Of a DNA stretch of 64,000 bases, positions 30,437 through 42,892 are shown piece after piece. Position 1 is the stretch's first letter; every line of letters starts with the position of its first letter. This DNA is from Skeletonema marinoi. Its lineage: Eukaryota; Bacillariophyta; Thalassiosirophyceae; Thalassiosirales; Thalassiosiraceae. Location: contig CM060504.1 in the NCBI GenBank assembly GCA_030544225.1, positions 124,001 to 188,000 on the forward strand, in the 5' to 3' direction. The position numbers were made by a program, and so were the translations under genes. Under the pieces are notes generated by a model that was not told where the DNA came from, did not search any database, and worked only from the letters and a program-made list of their open reading frames with translations.

Positions 30437-33400
30437 CTACGATTCAAATCTTTTAATCTTCCCCTTTGTGCTGCGACGGCTTACCCGCGATGCAACTGAT
30501 TCGGTAGCTGCCCGCGTAGATCTTCGAGAGGATGATGTGACAGAAGTTGAGGCCCTTGCCCTTGTTGAGCGCCTAGTTGAAACAGCAGCTGGCTTAGACG
30601 TCTCCTCATTGTCCTCCAAAGTCTCACCCTCCGGCACGGCAGGTAATGTCAAGCCCTTCTTTCCGCGGGTCACAATAGCTTTCGGGATAGATTTCTGCCC
30701 AGAAGCAATTCGTCTACTTCGGCGTGTCGTGCTCTCCGTTTCCGATGCTTTTGATTTCGTCTCATCATCGTCGTCATCTGACAGTTCCGATTCACTGTGA
30801 TGAGTCAAAGCGCTGATTGGGGTGTCAAGTTTGGGAGCAACTTTCGACGAAGGCTTCTTCGCACGTGCAGATTTTCTTTGAGATGACGATTTAGATGAAG
30901 GTCCAGCCGTTCGTTGCACCTCCTCTGCGTTCTTGTTGTGCTCTTCTAAAGCTTCATTGAGCAGATGCTTTTTATTCCTGCCTCTCCCTCTCTTTTTCTG
31001 CGATTGGGATTCAGCGGCAGATGATTCGTCTACTGGCTTCTCAGCAGCAGCATCGTGGTCCTTGATACGCTGAATAATTTCAGACTTTTTCCCACCAACC
31101 TTCAAACCTCGCCCCCTGCATTGCTCCCTGAGTTTAGCCACGGTTAGGCTCCCAATTGAATCATCATCCTCCGCTTCCATTTCCTCTTCACTTTCACTGT
31201 CGGATGGATTTGTCGGGTTGTCAGCATCGGGTGATTTGGGTAGCTCGACAGCATCATCCATTTTCTCCTCTTCTTCTTCATGTTCACTGTCTGCGACTTT
31301 CTCAGAACTGACAGATGTTTTAGCACCGTGCAACTCAACTGTTTCTTCGGCATCTTCCATTTTATTTTCACCGCCGGGAAGTTTTTCAGAACTGGCATCT
31401 GCAGCCTCTTCGGGCGGCAGCTCGACTGCTATTTCAGCATCTTTCAGTTCATTACCAACATCTTCCATTTCCTCATCTCCTTCAATTTCACCATCGGGAA
31501 GTATATCAGGATTCGCAGCCGTGTTATCCTCGGGCAACTCGATTACTTTTTCAACTGGCGCTGCAGGTGGATTTGGCGTGCTGGGCGATTTCAAAGCCGG
31601 GGGGATTTCTTCAGATGGTGCCACTTTGGCACTACGCTCTTCTGACATGGCTCCTTCAGACGAATACATTTCGGCATCATCACCGGCACCACCACCGGCA
31701 TCCTTCATTGGCAACGACGCTCTCTGCGCTATATCTCCAGCTTCTGATCCACCCTGCTGCAAGACAGTGGCTGTAGCCACCAGTACTGAAGCGAAGGCCT
31801 CCTCCTTTCCAGAGCTGCGAGACGGCTCACTTTCGGCTCTGGAAGTGGCGAGAATATTTGCACCCTCTTCTTCCGACCTCTCTTCTTCGGTCCCTTCCCC
31901 TTCCACAGCTGATGGAAGATACCCCTCGTCGATCATATCTTTTAATCTTTCGTCAGATGGCTGCGGTTTGTGGGGATCCTTCATTTCATTAGAATTCTCG
32001 TCCCTAGAAGATAAAGATTTCGCCGGAGACTTGGCCACATCATCCGGTCCAACTTGAGACGCATCGGTGGCCTCACCCTCTCCAGCTGTAGTGTGCCCAT
32101 CTGGAACATAACCAGCATCTTCCGCATCCATGTAGCGGCGGCGCTTGCGCTCCTTCTCCAATCGTTCTTCTTCAGTAATAGCACCCGAGTCAGGAATGTA
32201 ACCCTCATCAATCGACGGAGCTGGAAGTGCCAACGACTTCTTGGTTGGGCCCTTCTCTTCTTCTGTTAACCCATCGTCAGTAGGCAAGTAACCATCGTCA
32301 ATTGAAAGATTTGTGGCGGGTTCAACGGCAAGAGGTTCAGAGGGAGCAATGGTTGTTTCAAGATTGGCTTCAACTTCGAACCTGACATCTCTCTTGTTCT
32401 TCTTATTCGAGTCATCTCCTTGCTCCACTTCGGACGCCTCTTCTCCTCCTGTGGTGTGGCCTCCATCAGGGACGTACCCTTCATCCTCCACCCTCGTTTT
32501 GGGCTTTTTCGTCTTTGTTTGCTCTACTTCCGACACTTCCGCATCAGGCAAATAACCGTCGTCGTCAGCAGCCTTGGATCGGGTCATTTTATCGATATTG
32601 GCCTGCTCCACTTCAGACACTTCCGCATCATAACCGTCATCAGTCATCAGACCCTGCCCTGTCTCAGTGTCCTTCTCATCAGCATTGCTACTTTCATCCC
32701 CACTATCGATTGCATCTGCATGGGCATTAAGGACAGAGTCGATCGCCATATCATGACCGTGATGACGAGCAACGACTTGGACATTAGACTCATGTTCATC
32801 ATTCTCACCCTGACTTTTGTCGTCGTAGTACTCGGACAAATTGTCATCAACCGAGGCGAGAGCTGCACTGGTATTGTCAAACGAAAGGTTGTCAGCTGAT
32901 GGTTTCCTTTGAAGAGGCGTGTTTGAAGCTGCACTCTGTCGTTGAGATGACATCGCCGCAGCCACGAGAACGGAAGGTTGCTGTTGCTGCATGAAATGGT
33001 CCTCATCATCGTCAACGTTCTGGTTGATACGAGGGGACCCTTGCTGTTGATTAACTTCCCCCTCATCAAATGTTTCTCCTTGTTGGGAAGCTTCCGTTAA
33101 GCTGTATTTATCGTCCTCTGTATCATGTTCATCGTCAGCCATATTCAGATCAGTATCCTCAGCATTAGCACCATTTTCATCGTCACTTGCTCCCAGACCA
33201 CACTCGGCACATGGGTTTGAGCACTTTGGACACAACACAGAGTCACATTGACTGCATGGATCGGTAGCTTCACAACAGTTCTCGCAGAATACCTCCTCAC
33301 AGACTCCACAGAGCGCCCAAATACCGCAGCTTTCACAGGCTCCCATCTTGCACGTGGCACACATTTCCGGGCATTCTTCCTTGCATTCATAGCATGAGTG

Positions 33401-36318
33401 AGCGGCAAGATACTTCTCCACAGATTCATTCATGACTTGACCTTCGTCTCGCTCTTCTTCCGATGATGCCACGTCTTCGTCCACGATGGCCTCAGCAGCC
33501 TGGTCCTCATCACTGTCAGTGCTATCCAATAGGTCGACAACTTCAGGGCCATCAACATTACTACTAACACCTTCACTAGCATCTCCTGCCGGTTCATGGA
33601 AAGCAACATGGCGGTCAGCCTCCTCCTCATCTTCCTGTTCATAATCATCAGATTCACTGTAATTTCCAGGATACTCGTGATAATGGCGTGGGTACGTAAT
33701 GTCCCCAGGTTCTTCCCCCTCCTCCTCCTCTTCTACGGCTTCTTCACCCAGAGCATGGTTCGCCCCAATTGACTCAATCGATTTGGTGGCATCACTGTCG
33801 TATTCCCCTTCATCGACGGCATCCTCCTGAGAAGCTTCTTGCTCATCATCTTCATCATCGACTGCCGATTCATCTGCTTCTTTTTGCTTCTGATCCTTCT
33901 CCTCACTCGAATCAACTGCAATCTTTTCAGAAGATTCTGCGTCATGAAGTTCGGCCGCTTCATCCCCCTCTTCGTGTTCCTTTTCACTAACTTTCTTGAG
34001 GAGAGAAGTGAGCGCAGGAGAAAAGGTAGTAGACGCAGGTTCCGACTGACGCAGATGCTGGTGCTTCTTCGTACTACTTTGAATTTGCCGCCAACGTTCC
34101 AACTTTTGCAGACTCTCGGGGGATTGGTAAGCACTCTGTGCATTCCTATCGGGAGAAGACACTTCATTATCGTCGGTTGCTGCCTTTCGGCTGGGGAATG
34201 GAGTACCAATTTGATCCACGGACATGTCGACAGGTCCATCTTCGTCCAACACTTCCTCCTCTTCATCAGCAGCAGTAGCAACAACTTCTTCTTCCTCATA
34301 ATTATCAAGATTCTCATTGTACTCCTCATACAACAACTTGGTCGACAGAATCCTCGTTGCCTCCTCCACAGCAGTATGTCCCTTGGAATTATCCTCCAAT
34401 TCGGGTGCATTACTAGCATCCGAAATTTTATTGGAAATGGTCAAGGCATCGCGAGGAGAATAGGCCCTTGACACCAAGAATCGAAGACATGCCTTTTGGA
34501 CGGCATCCTTGAGGCAACGCAACTCTTGTTTCGCTTGGGGGGTGCCCCGTTGGTTTGGATTGAGTGTCTCCCTCGCTTCCAATACGACATTTGCCAGATA
34601 TTCCAAGACACAGGACCGTCCAATCGATCCGACGACAATGTTGCCAAGTTTCAATACTTCTCCATCACCACCATCGTTAACAGGAGAAGAAGCATCGTCA
34701 ATAAGAGTACCCCCCACATGCATCTTTTCCAATAACAACATCCACGAATGTTGCTTCACCTGCAATGATAACCCCGAACACTCTTCGAGGTGACGACAAA
34801 TCTTGGCAACTTCTGTAATTTTCCCAGACATGAGAAGTGCACGAATATACACAACAATGGGATGCATGGGTGGTAGTTCGGAGTCGGAGGCCACGTCGGT
34901 GGAGAAGTAGTGATTGGGGATGAATACTCGATTGGAGTATTCTTTGGCAAGTTGTGGGTTGGCTTTGGAGATGAATTGAACAACTTTGGCGGCATCCCTT
35001 TGGATGAGTTGAGTAGTGGTGGTGTTTGTGGGAGTGACGGTGTCGTCAATGTTGCCACCATTTGATTTGGTCTGCTGCAAACGGTGATGAACCTCGGAGA
35101 AATTTAGAATCATCTCCGCTGCCTCGCTAACAAGATTGGCTATGGGTGTATTCACCCTTTTGGCCAACGATGATAAAGCTCTGTGGAGGGGGGAGAGAGG
35201 CACAAGCTGTTTTGTGAGCAGAAACATCCACCGAAATAGAATCAAACATGCAATCATCAAAACTACAACAATACTATAACTCACCCCGAACAAAGCAACA
35301 AATCCACAATCTGATCCACCTCCACCCCCAAAATATCATGATCCAAAGAAGCTCCCGCTTCTCCCCCCATCATGGTCATAACTCCACCACCACCACCAAC
35401 ACCTCCCTCCTCCTCATCCAAACTCAAACTACCCACCACCAATCCTTCCCCCAACACATCCAAAATACACGCGACTACTCCACTCAATAATGAATGTTTC
35501 TTGACATAATCAAAGCAGGGTATGCCCATGAGAGATGGAAGAGAGTCCATGATGGATGATTGTAGTTGTTGTATTTTTTGTTGAATGGTGGTGGTTTGAT
35601 CGTTGGAAGATAGGATGGCATGTGTGATTGAATATCCCAATAGTGGCCACCATGCCGTATTGGCAAGATTGGATTGTTGTTGTGTACGAGATGACGAGAA
35701 CAAGTTGTTGCCGTGATGGTTGCTCTTTTGTCGTTTGTTGCCATTATTACCGCTGGCCTCTTCGACCACCTCCTTGAAGAAGGAAGGCCACATGAAGCAA
35801 TAACTAATATCATCAATATTGCGAATGTGAGGATTATACTCCAAGGCCTTGTGATAGGCCGATTGGAGTTGCTGCGGTGTGAGATGAAGGCTGTGGAGGA
35901 GCATTTGCCACATGACGCCCATTTCGTCGTCGTCGATATCGTTATTAGTGATGAGCGCCTCCATGGACTGCTGCCAAGATTGCAGCACATCCAACGACGG
36001 TGCAGCGAGTTGCTCCTGATTGGTGGAGGCAAAGAGCACATGTTGGCAAACCCAAACGAGATATCTCGCATCACAAAATTGCTCATCGTTCTCTTTGCCG
36101 AAATCACTCCACAATTTCAAAGCCGCCACGTTCGATGATACGCCCACTTTGGTCATGGCGTCTTCTAGCCAGTGCGATGGCGATGGAGCCGTTGGTTGGT
36201 GGAGCATCATTTGATGGAGAGAGGAGGAAAGCGAGGCCATCAGATCGGAGGACGCTTTGGAGGCGCTCATGGAGTCATGAGCTCGCTTGGCAGGACGTCG
36301 TGAGTGTAGCGACGTCAT
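30437..36318 (-). CDS. Large acidic SAP-domain protein with Cys-rich centre (about 1925 residues)
   Basis: Two exons: 36318-35285 and 35180-30437. The intron (104 nt) starts GTGAGT and ends in a strong polypyrimidine tract, CTCTCTCCCCCCTCCACAG. It joins LLLCSG to ALSSLAKRVNTPIANL in frame (1034 + 4744 nt = 1926 codons). The N-terminal roughly 650 residues are helical. Then come long D/E-rich tracts. Residues about 940-1005 form a cysteine-rich cluster (CYECKEECPEMCATCK, then CESCGIWALCGVC, then CSQCDSVLCPKC). Residues about 1190-1430 carry seven D-D/E-x-G-Y-L/V/I-P type motifs. A SAP domain lies near 1685-1720 (IGSLTVAKLREQCRGRGLKV), which in known proteins binds DNA or chromatin. The C-terminus is basic with RRSTR repeats. 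All of this suggests a nuclear chromatin-associated scaffold. The composition is extreme but the frame is intact over 4.7 kb. No closer family is recognised. Confidence 0.82.
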
Positions 36319-36949
36319 CGTTTTATAGAAAGAAGAAGAATACTCGGGTAATGTTGGTGGTGGCGATGGTTGTTGACGGTCTGATTCAGTTGATACAATA
36401 CGAAGTCAGTTTATGTTCATGGTTTTTTGATTTGCCGGCTTCGCTGTTTCGCTGTGGTTGTTGCTCGCTAAGTAAAGATAATGTAGGTACATACGTATTG
36501 TTAGGTACCTATCGAGATGACTCTAAGTGCAGTCGCATCGTTACTCGTGTTCACTCTCCTTACTTAGCGGCAGCAACGGCAGCGGCTTTGGGCGTCCTGA
36601 GATATGGGCGGAGGCCTGGGGAGTGGACAATTGCTCAGCAGCCCTCATCTCCTCTCGAAATGTCATCAAGGACATGGCTGGAGCTGGACGGACGTTCACA
36701 GCCGAGCAAGAGGTGTATCGTAGAAAGTAGAGGAGATTGCGCTGTTGATAGGATCAACAGAATGAAATGTGGTGTTGAATATTGAAATGATTTCATCACA
36801 TTATTATGAGCTAACTCTAACTGGCTTATATATTATAGGACGAAACTGCGTTCTCCCCAAGCCTCACAAGCCCTATCTGCTGCTGGCACTGTCCAACTAT
36901 GCCTTTTCAACAGAGAGAAGAGATTTGACCTAACTCTAACTCAACTAAT

Positions 36950-39574
36950 CTAATACACTGGAGGAGGACTGTATTCCCTCTTGCGTGTTTGAGGGTTCCA
37001 CTTCCACTTTCCAGTTCTTCTAGCACCCTTTGGGATCCATGCGTCGTCCTCGTCATCACTCTCATCTCCAAACTTCCGACGCTTGCGTGGTTTAGACTTC
37101 GGCTTGCTCTTCGTCTTCGCCAGCTTTGTCAGACCAGGTCCCCGAGCAAATAGTTGCGGGAGGCTTTGCCATGATATGATGACCTCGTACAACCGAGATA
37201 ATGACTCGATGTCTTTGGAAGAAGCTTTTTCCCTCTTGCGTGTGAGAGGATTCCATGTTCCCCACGAACTACTTTTCTTTGTGTCCAGGTTGGGCATGGT
37301 CTTTGGTGCAATATCCTTGCCAAATCGATTGTATCCAATACCTTGTTGAAGCATTTCGAATAGACAGGGCATCAACTCTAGAGGAATGTTATCGAAGCTA
37401 CGGGGATTGTACAAGTCAGTGTTCACATGATTGAGTGCCAAGACAAGTTTGTAGCGAATTTTTATGCCTTCACTTGCGTCAAAAGCATTGATCTTTGGAT
37501 GCAATAGATATAATAGAGGAATGAGCACAAAGGAGAAGAGAAGGAAGCTAGGATGTGAATAACATTGTGCAATGATAAAATGGAAACATCAGTACAATAC
37601 GCAAAGTGCAAACCTTACCCTCCGGATGGTCTCCTCAAAGGAGTCATTGTGATTGTGCCCAGTCATGGACAATGCACATGTGTGATTACTAGCTGCAATT
37701 GAGTCAAGGCTTGTTGTGTCAAATAGGGCGTCTTTGACAATCTTGGCCCTCCCACCATCTACATGTGGAGTAGACCGGCTCTCGTCCAGCCCAAATTGAC
37801 CTTCAACGTACCCCCACCTGCTTACCGCTCTCTGTTTGACAGTCTTCAAGGACTTGTTTCCTGTCAAGTCGAATTTGAGGAGAGTCGAGTTGCTCCGCAA
37901 CATGTCAACCACCGCAGGCACGCATTGATCGGTCAACCAATTTCTGCTCAAGTCAAGTTCCTGCAGCGTCGTGTTCTTCTTTAGTGCCGGCAACAAAACG
38001 TTCGCTCCTTTTGTGGTCAAATGATTGTTGGACATGATGAGCGTGATCAGCTTGCACTCTGCACTCTCGAGGAAGCTTGCCATCATTTTCGCTCCTGTGA
38101 GGGGAAGACTGTTGTGGCTGAGGTCAAGCCGAGTCAGCCTGCTCAACGATTTGGTGATCTTCTTCGTGTTGCGAATGATACCCGGTAGCTGCAGTTTGTT
38201 GGATTGCAAGGAAAGACTCTCGATTGTCTTGTTCTTCACAAGGGCATCGGTCAGAAGCTTTTTGTTGTCATTATCTATGGCTGCTCCAGCCAAAGAAATC
38301 GAAGTCAGTGAGTTCTTCTTTCCGATGAATTTGGCGACCAGTGCCACACTCTCTTCGTCAAAGTCTTCATGTCCAATCTTCAAACTATCGCAGCTTTTGC
38401 ACGCGGCGAGAATCTTATCAACGATGGCACTCCCACCTGCGAGGCTGCAATATGCCAAATTTACATTGCAGATGGCGGGATGTTTCTTGAGCGCTTTTGC
38501 CAGAGCTTTTGCTGTTTCTTCAGACTCAATGTTGGTATGAGAAATGTTGAGCGTGGAAAGTGTCTTGTTGTTAGCAATATAATCCACTAACGAAGAGAGG
38601 TCATCTGCAGACACACTACAGTTAGACAGCTCCAAAGCTCTCAAGGTATGGATATTTTCCAGGGTAGAGAGGACGTTATTTTCTAGCCAAGATGATGGAG
38701 GAAGGTGGTAGTTGATAATCTTGAACGTCTCTAGAGAAGTATGACGCTGAATGCCTTGAGCAAAGTACTCATAACAAGGCAACATATCCGGATCTACAAT
38801 GGTCATTGACAATCAAACAGCAGTTAGCAAGGTGTATAAATGACACATCGAAAGGAGAAAATGTTTCAACTTACGATATGGAACCTGAGACAAATTTGAA
38901 CTGTGACCAAACACACGCTCCAACTTGATGGAGCGCTTCCTTTGCTTGGAGACTAATGCCTTCTGCCCTGTTGAAAGAGCCCCACGTGCATTCCATGTCA
39001 AATTGGTGATTTGACCCCCCGTCCAATAGCAATGATGGTTGCCAATGATTTTGCCCCCGTCGACACTTTGGTATGAGTTTGTCTGCTCGCCCTCACGGAG
39101 ACGCCATTGGTACATACTGCGGATGCTGCGCCAGGGTATCAAACGAGTATCTCCTTCACCATCAATAAAGTCATCTTCGTCATCGGAAGAGGCGTCATCA
39201 GATTGACGATCTTCGTCATCAGATGAGGCATAATTATCTTCTTCGTCGTCTCCGTCAAAATCATCGTCGTCAGATTCCTCTTCTTGCTTGCGTTTCCTGC
39301 TCCTGTCAGTAGAAAAATGATAAATATGTTGTAAGCGCATAATAACCACGTGGATTGATCCACGAAATTAAACAAATAAAACGTGAAAGAAAATCGTTTA
39401 CCTGGTGCTCCTCCCACTCCTCGAATGATTATTTGTGGCTTGCTTCTTCTTCCTCCCAGAAGCAACGGCAGCTCTTTTAGCATCCATGTACACCGAAATC
39501 ACTTGCTTGCGCTCTCGGCCTGAACGTCGGGGTGGGGGCGCCTCCTCCTCTGGCTGCTGCGTAGCATCATTCAT
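36950..39574 (-). CDS. LRR (RNI-type) protein, copy A
   Basis: Four exons on the minus strand: 39574-39402, 39302-38875, 38793-37619 and 37492-36950. All introns start GT and end AG, are 81-126 nt long, and keep the phases consistent. The product is 772 residues. The N-terminus is basic (RRSGRERKQVISVYMDAKRA), then very acidic around residues 70-105 (DDDDFDGDDEED, SSDDEDD). About residues 230-530 contain leucine-rich repeats of the ribonuclease-inhibitor type (LRALELSNCSVSADDLSSLV, TLSTLNISHTNI, LTRLDLSHNSLPLTGAKMM, LQELDLSRNWLTD). The tail repeats W-N-P-x-T-R-K-R-E twice and holds a nuclear-signal-like cluster, KPKSKPRKRRKFG. It is probably a nuclear scaffold or adaptor; no enzyme motif is present. 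It is divergent from the MYND/Sel1 gene. Confidence 0.85.
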
Positions 39575-40077
39575 TGTAGCTTCTCAATAAATTGATGAAC
39601 GAAAAATGTGAATATTGATAGGGGCGATGATTGTGTTACTGCCGAGATAGCAGACTCTCTCTTGCCTCGCTCTTGCGCGCTTGGCAAAAAAATTCTTGTT
39701 CGAGAACAACGGCCGGCCGTCAGTCGTGACAAAGAATAGATCAGCTCTTCCAGCGTTTCCGTGATCGAATAATGGCCACTCTGAGCTAATGATTGCTGCT
39801 TACTGGCTAATAGAAGAGCCGTTCTCTTATTATGAGGAGGCGGCAAAGGAGGTCCCTTGCTCGCAAAAGAGAGAGCAAGGCAAGGAAATTGATTCGGGGG
39901 CGACACGAGCGCATGCCCCCCATCTAGCCCGTTGCCTCTCAAACATCGATTGAATACATTGTATGAACTCATCGATTTTGATGTCAGTAGGCTACTCTTC
40001 TTGTCTGATCAATCCTCATAATTTTCTCCATCAGCTGATCTTGCTGTCCATGTCTACAATAAATAACAGCAGCATTG
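39575..40077. promoter_or_regulatory. Divergent promoter region between LRR gene and MYND fragment (copy A)
   Basis: About 500 bp between the LRR start (minus) and the truncated MYND start (plus). It contains the palindromic run ACGGCCGGCCGT near 39710. The same layout recurs, diverged, at 40349-40793, which identifies it as a duplicated bidirectional promoter. No gene inside is supported. Confidence 0.45.
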
Positions 40078-40170
40078 ATGATGAGCAGTGCGCATGAAGC
40101 AGATGAGAAATGTGCTTCCTGCGGTAGATCGGAATGTGGTGATGAATCAAGAAGCTTCCAGTTTAACTGA
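40078..40170 (+). pseudogene. MYND-gene 5' fragment (copy A)
   Basis: It reads MMSSAHEADEKCASCGRSEC and then a premature stop after 30 codons. It corresponds to the start of the complete MYND gene (MMSSEATDDAEEICASCG). Only the first two cysteines of the finger remain. It is left over from an older duplication of the LRR/MYND divergent promoter. Confidence 0.8.
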
Positions 40171-40309
40171 AGGTAGAGCAGTGAGATTTCTCAAGAAGCC
40201 TCTTTGCACATGGTTCGTCAATCTCAATTATTTCATGTGAGCTATGTGCTTGCGTAGCTTGGATCTCAACATCGTCCTTGTGGTATGAAGGAATACCACA
40301 AACCGTCGG

Positions 40310-40437
40310 GGTGCGGGTGCCTCCTCCTCTGGCTGCGCGTAGCATCATTAATTGCAGCTACTCAATAAATAATAATCAATCCTATCAAAAGAGGCGATGA
40401 TGATCATGACAAAGTATGCTCGATGATACCAGATCCC
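40310..40437 (-). pseudogene. LRR-gene 5' fragment (copy A)
   Basis: The minus strand near 40349 matches the first codons and 5' UTR of the LRR gene at 39520-39660. Shared pieces are CCTCCTCCTCTGGCTGC, GCGTAGCATCATT and CTCAATAAAT, with small deletions that destroy the frame. Upstream the match continues to GGCAAAAATTCTT. With the MYND fragment it defines one older tandem copy of the divergent promoter. Confidence 0.75.
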
Positions 40438-40793
40438 CTTGCGCTTGCGGCAAAAATTCTTTTGTTCCGATGTAAATGTAAAGACGTGGGCGTGGGCGTG
40501 TTGTCTGTCTTCGCTCTTCCGGCGTTTCCACGATCGAGCAATGACAACCGCTCCGCTCCGCTCCGTGCTGATACTAAGGCTAATAATAGAAAAGCCGTCT
40601 CTATTGCTCTTATCGGCCTTCTTGCTACGGGATTCCGGAAGAAAGAGAAAATCAGAGGGTCCGGGGCGGGGGCAACATTGCGCCCAATCTAGCCCGCTCG
40701 CACAAACACATCAACATCAAATCAACATCACCTTTTCACCATGACAATAAGTATCTCAGTGCGTCCGTGCTCTTATAAAATAAAGCAGCATTC

Positions 40794-41273
40794 ATGATGA
40801 GCAGTGAAGCTACGGATGATGCAGAAGAGATATGTGCATCCTGCGGCATCCCCGCATGCGATATCATAAAGTTGAAGTTATGTAATGCTTGCAAATCTGT
40901 AAGGTATTGCAGCGTTGCATGTCAGAAATGGCACCTACTAGAGCACAAGGAAGCATGTAAAAAACGGGTCGCTGAATTTCGTGATGAGTTGCTGTTTAGG
41001 CAGCCTGAGAGCACACATCTTGGTGACTGCCCTATCTGCTTCATTCCGCTTCCAATCGGAAATGATAAATCAAGCTGTATGTTTGTGAGTACAAGCTGCT
41101 GCAGCAAATCTATATGTGATGGCTGCGAATACGCAAATCAATCACTCGTACAAAAATGTCCATTCTGTCGCACACACTGTCCAAAGAACAATGCAGAAGC
41201 TGAAATAATGTTGAAGAAAAGAATGGAAGCGAACGATCCCGTTGCATTAGAAAAAATGGGTTACTATGAATAA
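40794..41273 (+). pseudogene. Truncated MYND/RING gene, copy A
   Basis: Its 159 codons are the same as the start of the whole gene at 47305, through the MYND finger, the RING-like finger and the first helix before the Sel1 repeats (EKMGYYE). The stop TAA straddles the duplication junction: its last A is the first base of the inserted retroelement fragment. All Sel1 repeats are lost. The promoter, including a TATAAAATAAA box about 20 bp before the ATG, is identical to that of the whole gene. A short two-finger protein could therefore be made, but loss of function is more likely. Confidence 0.8.
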
Positions 41274-42892
41274 TTTCGGAGAAGACACTCGCCGCTTGTG
41301 CATATCGTGGGGAACTTCTTGGATTATTGGCCATCCATCTTATTTTATTGGCGGTCAACAAGCTATCGCCATCCCTTTCGGGGTCCACTCAGATCTATTC
41401 TGATTGCCTAGGGGCTCTCCACAATGTCGAGCACTTGCCTCCGCATCGCATCCCATCCAGCTGTCGTCACTCAGATATACTCAAGAATATTATGATTCAC
41501 TGTAGAGCCCTGACCTTTTCTACAGTTTTTTCTCATGTCTCGGCCCATAAACTCGACCACTTCTTATGGGAAGAGCTATCGAGACCAGAGCAGTTGAATG
41601 AACAGTGTGATTCTGGTGCAAAGCTAGCGATCTATGATGTGGATCCGACCGATGGAACTCCGGCGCTACCTCTGCCACTAGAGCCTATATGTGTCTATGT
41701 GGGTCAGGGTAAGGAGAAGATGACTTCGGATACTGGTGAGAGAATTCGTTTCCACGGCCACCACAAGCTGGCTATGGAGATATTTTCACAGAGACAGATT
41801 CTACTGCCGTCAGCCTTCGTTCAAGTGGACTGGAATAATGTCAACAAGGCGCTCCATGCGGTACCACGACTGTTTCAACTCTGGGCTTGCAAACAGGTAC
41901 ACAATATTGCCGGTACAAACTACAGGTTGAATAAATGTGATGGAACGCATAGTCCTCTGTGTCCATCCTGTTTGACTGCCACGGAGACATGTGCTCATGT
42001 GTTAATGTGTGAAGAGGCGGACAGGGTGAAATGCTTTCAGATGTCCGCGGATAATCTCCACTCCTGGCTACGCTCAGTGGACACCTGCGAAGTGTTGGAA
42101 GAACATATTATGCGTTTCGTGAGGTCTAGGGACTCTGAACAATTCATTGATTGCATTGCTGGAAATAGAGATCCAATTTTGAGCAAGTTGGCAAAGTCGC
42201 AGGATAAGATTGGATGGAGGCGGTTTATGGAAGGGATGATATCGAAGGAGTTTTGCAAAATTCAAGATACCCATAGTCGTCTGGTGGGAAGCCACCTCTC
42301 TGGAGACAAATGGGCTCAAGGCCTTTCTACTAAGCTGATGGAAGTGACTCACGGGCAATGGCTGGTGCGGAACTTCTTGATTCACGACAATGTCTCGGGG
42401 ATGCTTGCGTTGGAGAAGAAGGAAGACTTGCAGATAGCTATTGAGGAGCAGCAAGAAATGGGTATGGACGGGTTGGCGGAAGAGGATAGGTACTTGATGG
42501 AAATCAATCTCGATGATTTGGAAACAACCTCTGGAGAATATCAGGCGTATTGGCTGCTTTCAGTTAAAGCAGCACGAGACGCCTTTTTGATACGTCGTCA
42601 GCGGGCACAGGCAGAACGTCAACGCAGTCAACACAACCACGGATAGAGATGGGTGTATGCTTACACTCTCGTACAAATGAATTGTATATCTTGCCTGTAT
42701 ACAGGCTTATTGACGGATCAGTCAATATATCCCGGGCTTAATGAAGCCATGGTAGGAGAGACAACCCTCTCCCGTGGTTCCGACTGCGACGCTGTTTGGT
42801 TCTGCCCTCGGCGTATGAAGACTCCAATTGTTGGTTAAATGATGTCTAGGTAGCTATAATGCATCTTACCTAATTTCCTATGTGATATGATA
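41273..42892 (+). mobile_element. 5'-truncated non-LTR-type retroelement fragment with RNase H domain
   Basis: The frame is open from the junction at 41273 to 42646. It starts inside an RNase H domain: AYRGELLGLLAIHLILLAVN holds the conserved Glu, then IYSDCLGALHNVEHLP holds the Asp. SHVSAHKLDHFLWEELSRPE and LNEQCDSGAKL follow, where members of this family keep the last acidic residues. Downstream is a Cys/His motif, CPSC-x7-CAHVLMC, like the zinc-binding motif at the C-terminus of LINE polymerases. Reverse transcriptase and the first part of RNase H are absent. After the stop there is about 245 bp of 3' sequence ending GATATGATATGAT, a short tandem tail as seen on some LINE 3' ends. It sits exactly between two identical 4.9-kb direct repeats. 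LINE membership is inference. Confidence 0.75.

Larger units (their letters stand above)
36382..41272. repeat. Segmental duplication copy A (4,891 bp)
   Basis: Every stretch I compared is identical to 42893-47783 at a constant offset of 6,511 bp. It starts at TGATTCAGTTGATACAATAC and ends at GGTTACTATGAATA. It contains the upstream spacer, a complete LRR gene, two diverged promoter copies with gene fragments, and the first 159 codons of a MYND/Sel1 gene that is cut off at the right end. The left neighbour is the SAP gene promoter. Confidence 0.97.

Noticed and set aside
31218-32057. 279-codon serine-rich plus-strand frame
   Set aside because: It is the complement of the acidic D/E-rich coding sequence of the SAP gene; serine codons arise opposite D/E codons.
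35181-35284. Hydrophobic stretch (SIVVVLMIACLILFRWMFLL) as a membrane anchor starting a separate 1618-residue protein
   Set aside because: It is the translation of a T-rich intron. A GTGAGT donor and a strong pyrimidine-CAG acceptor join the upstream frame to the downstream one exactly.
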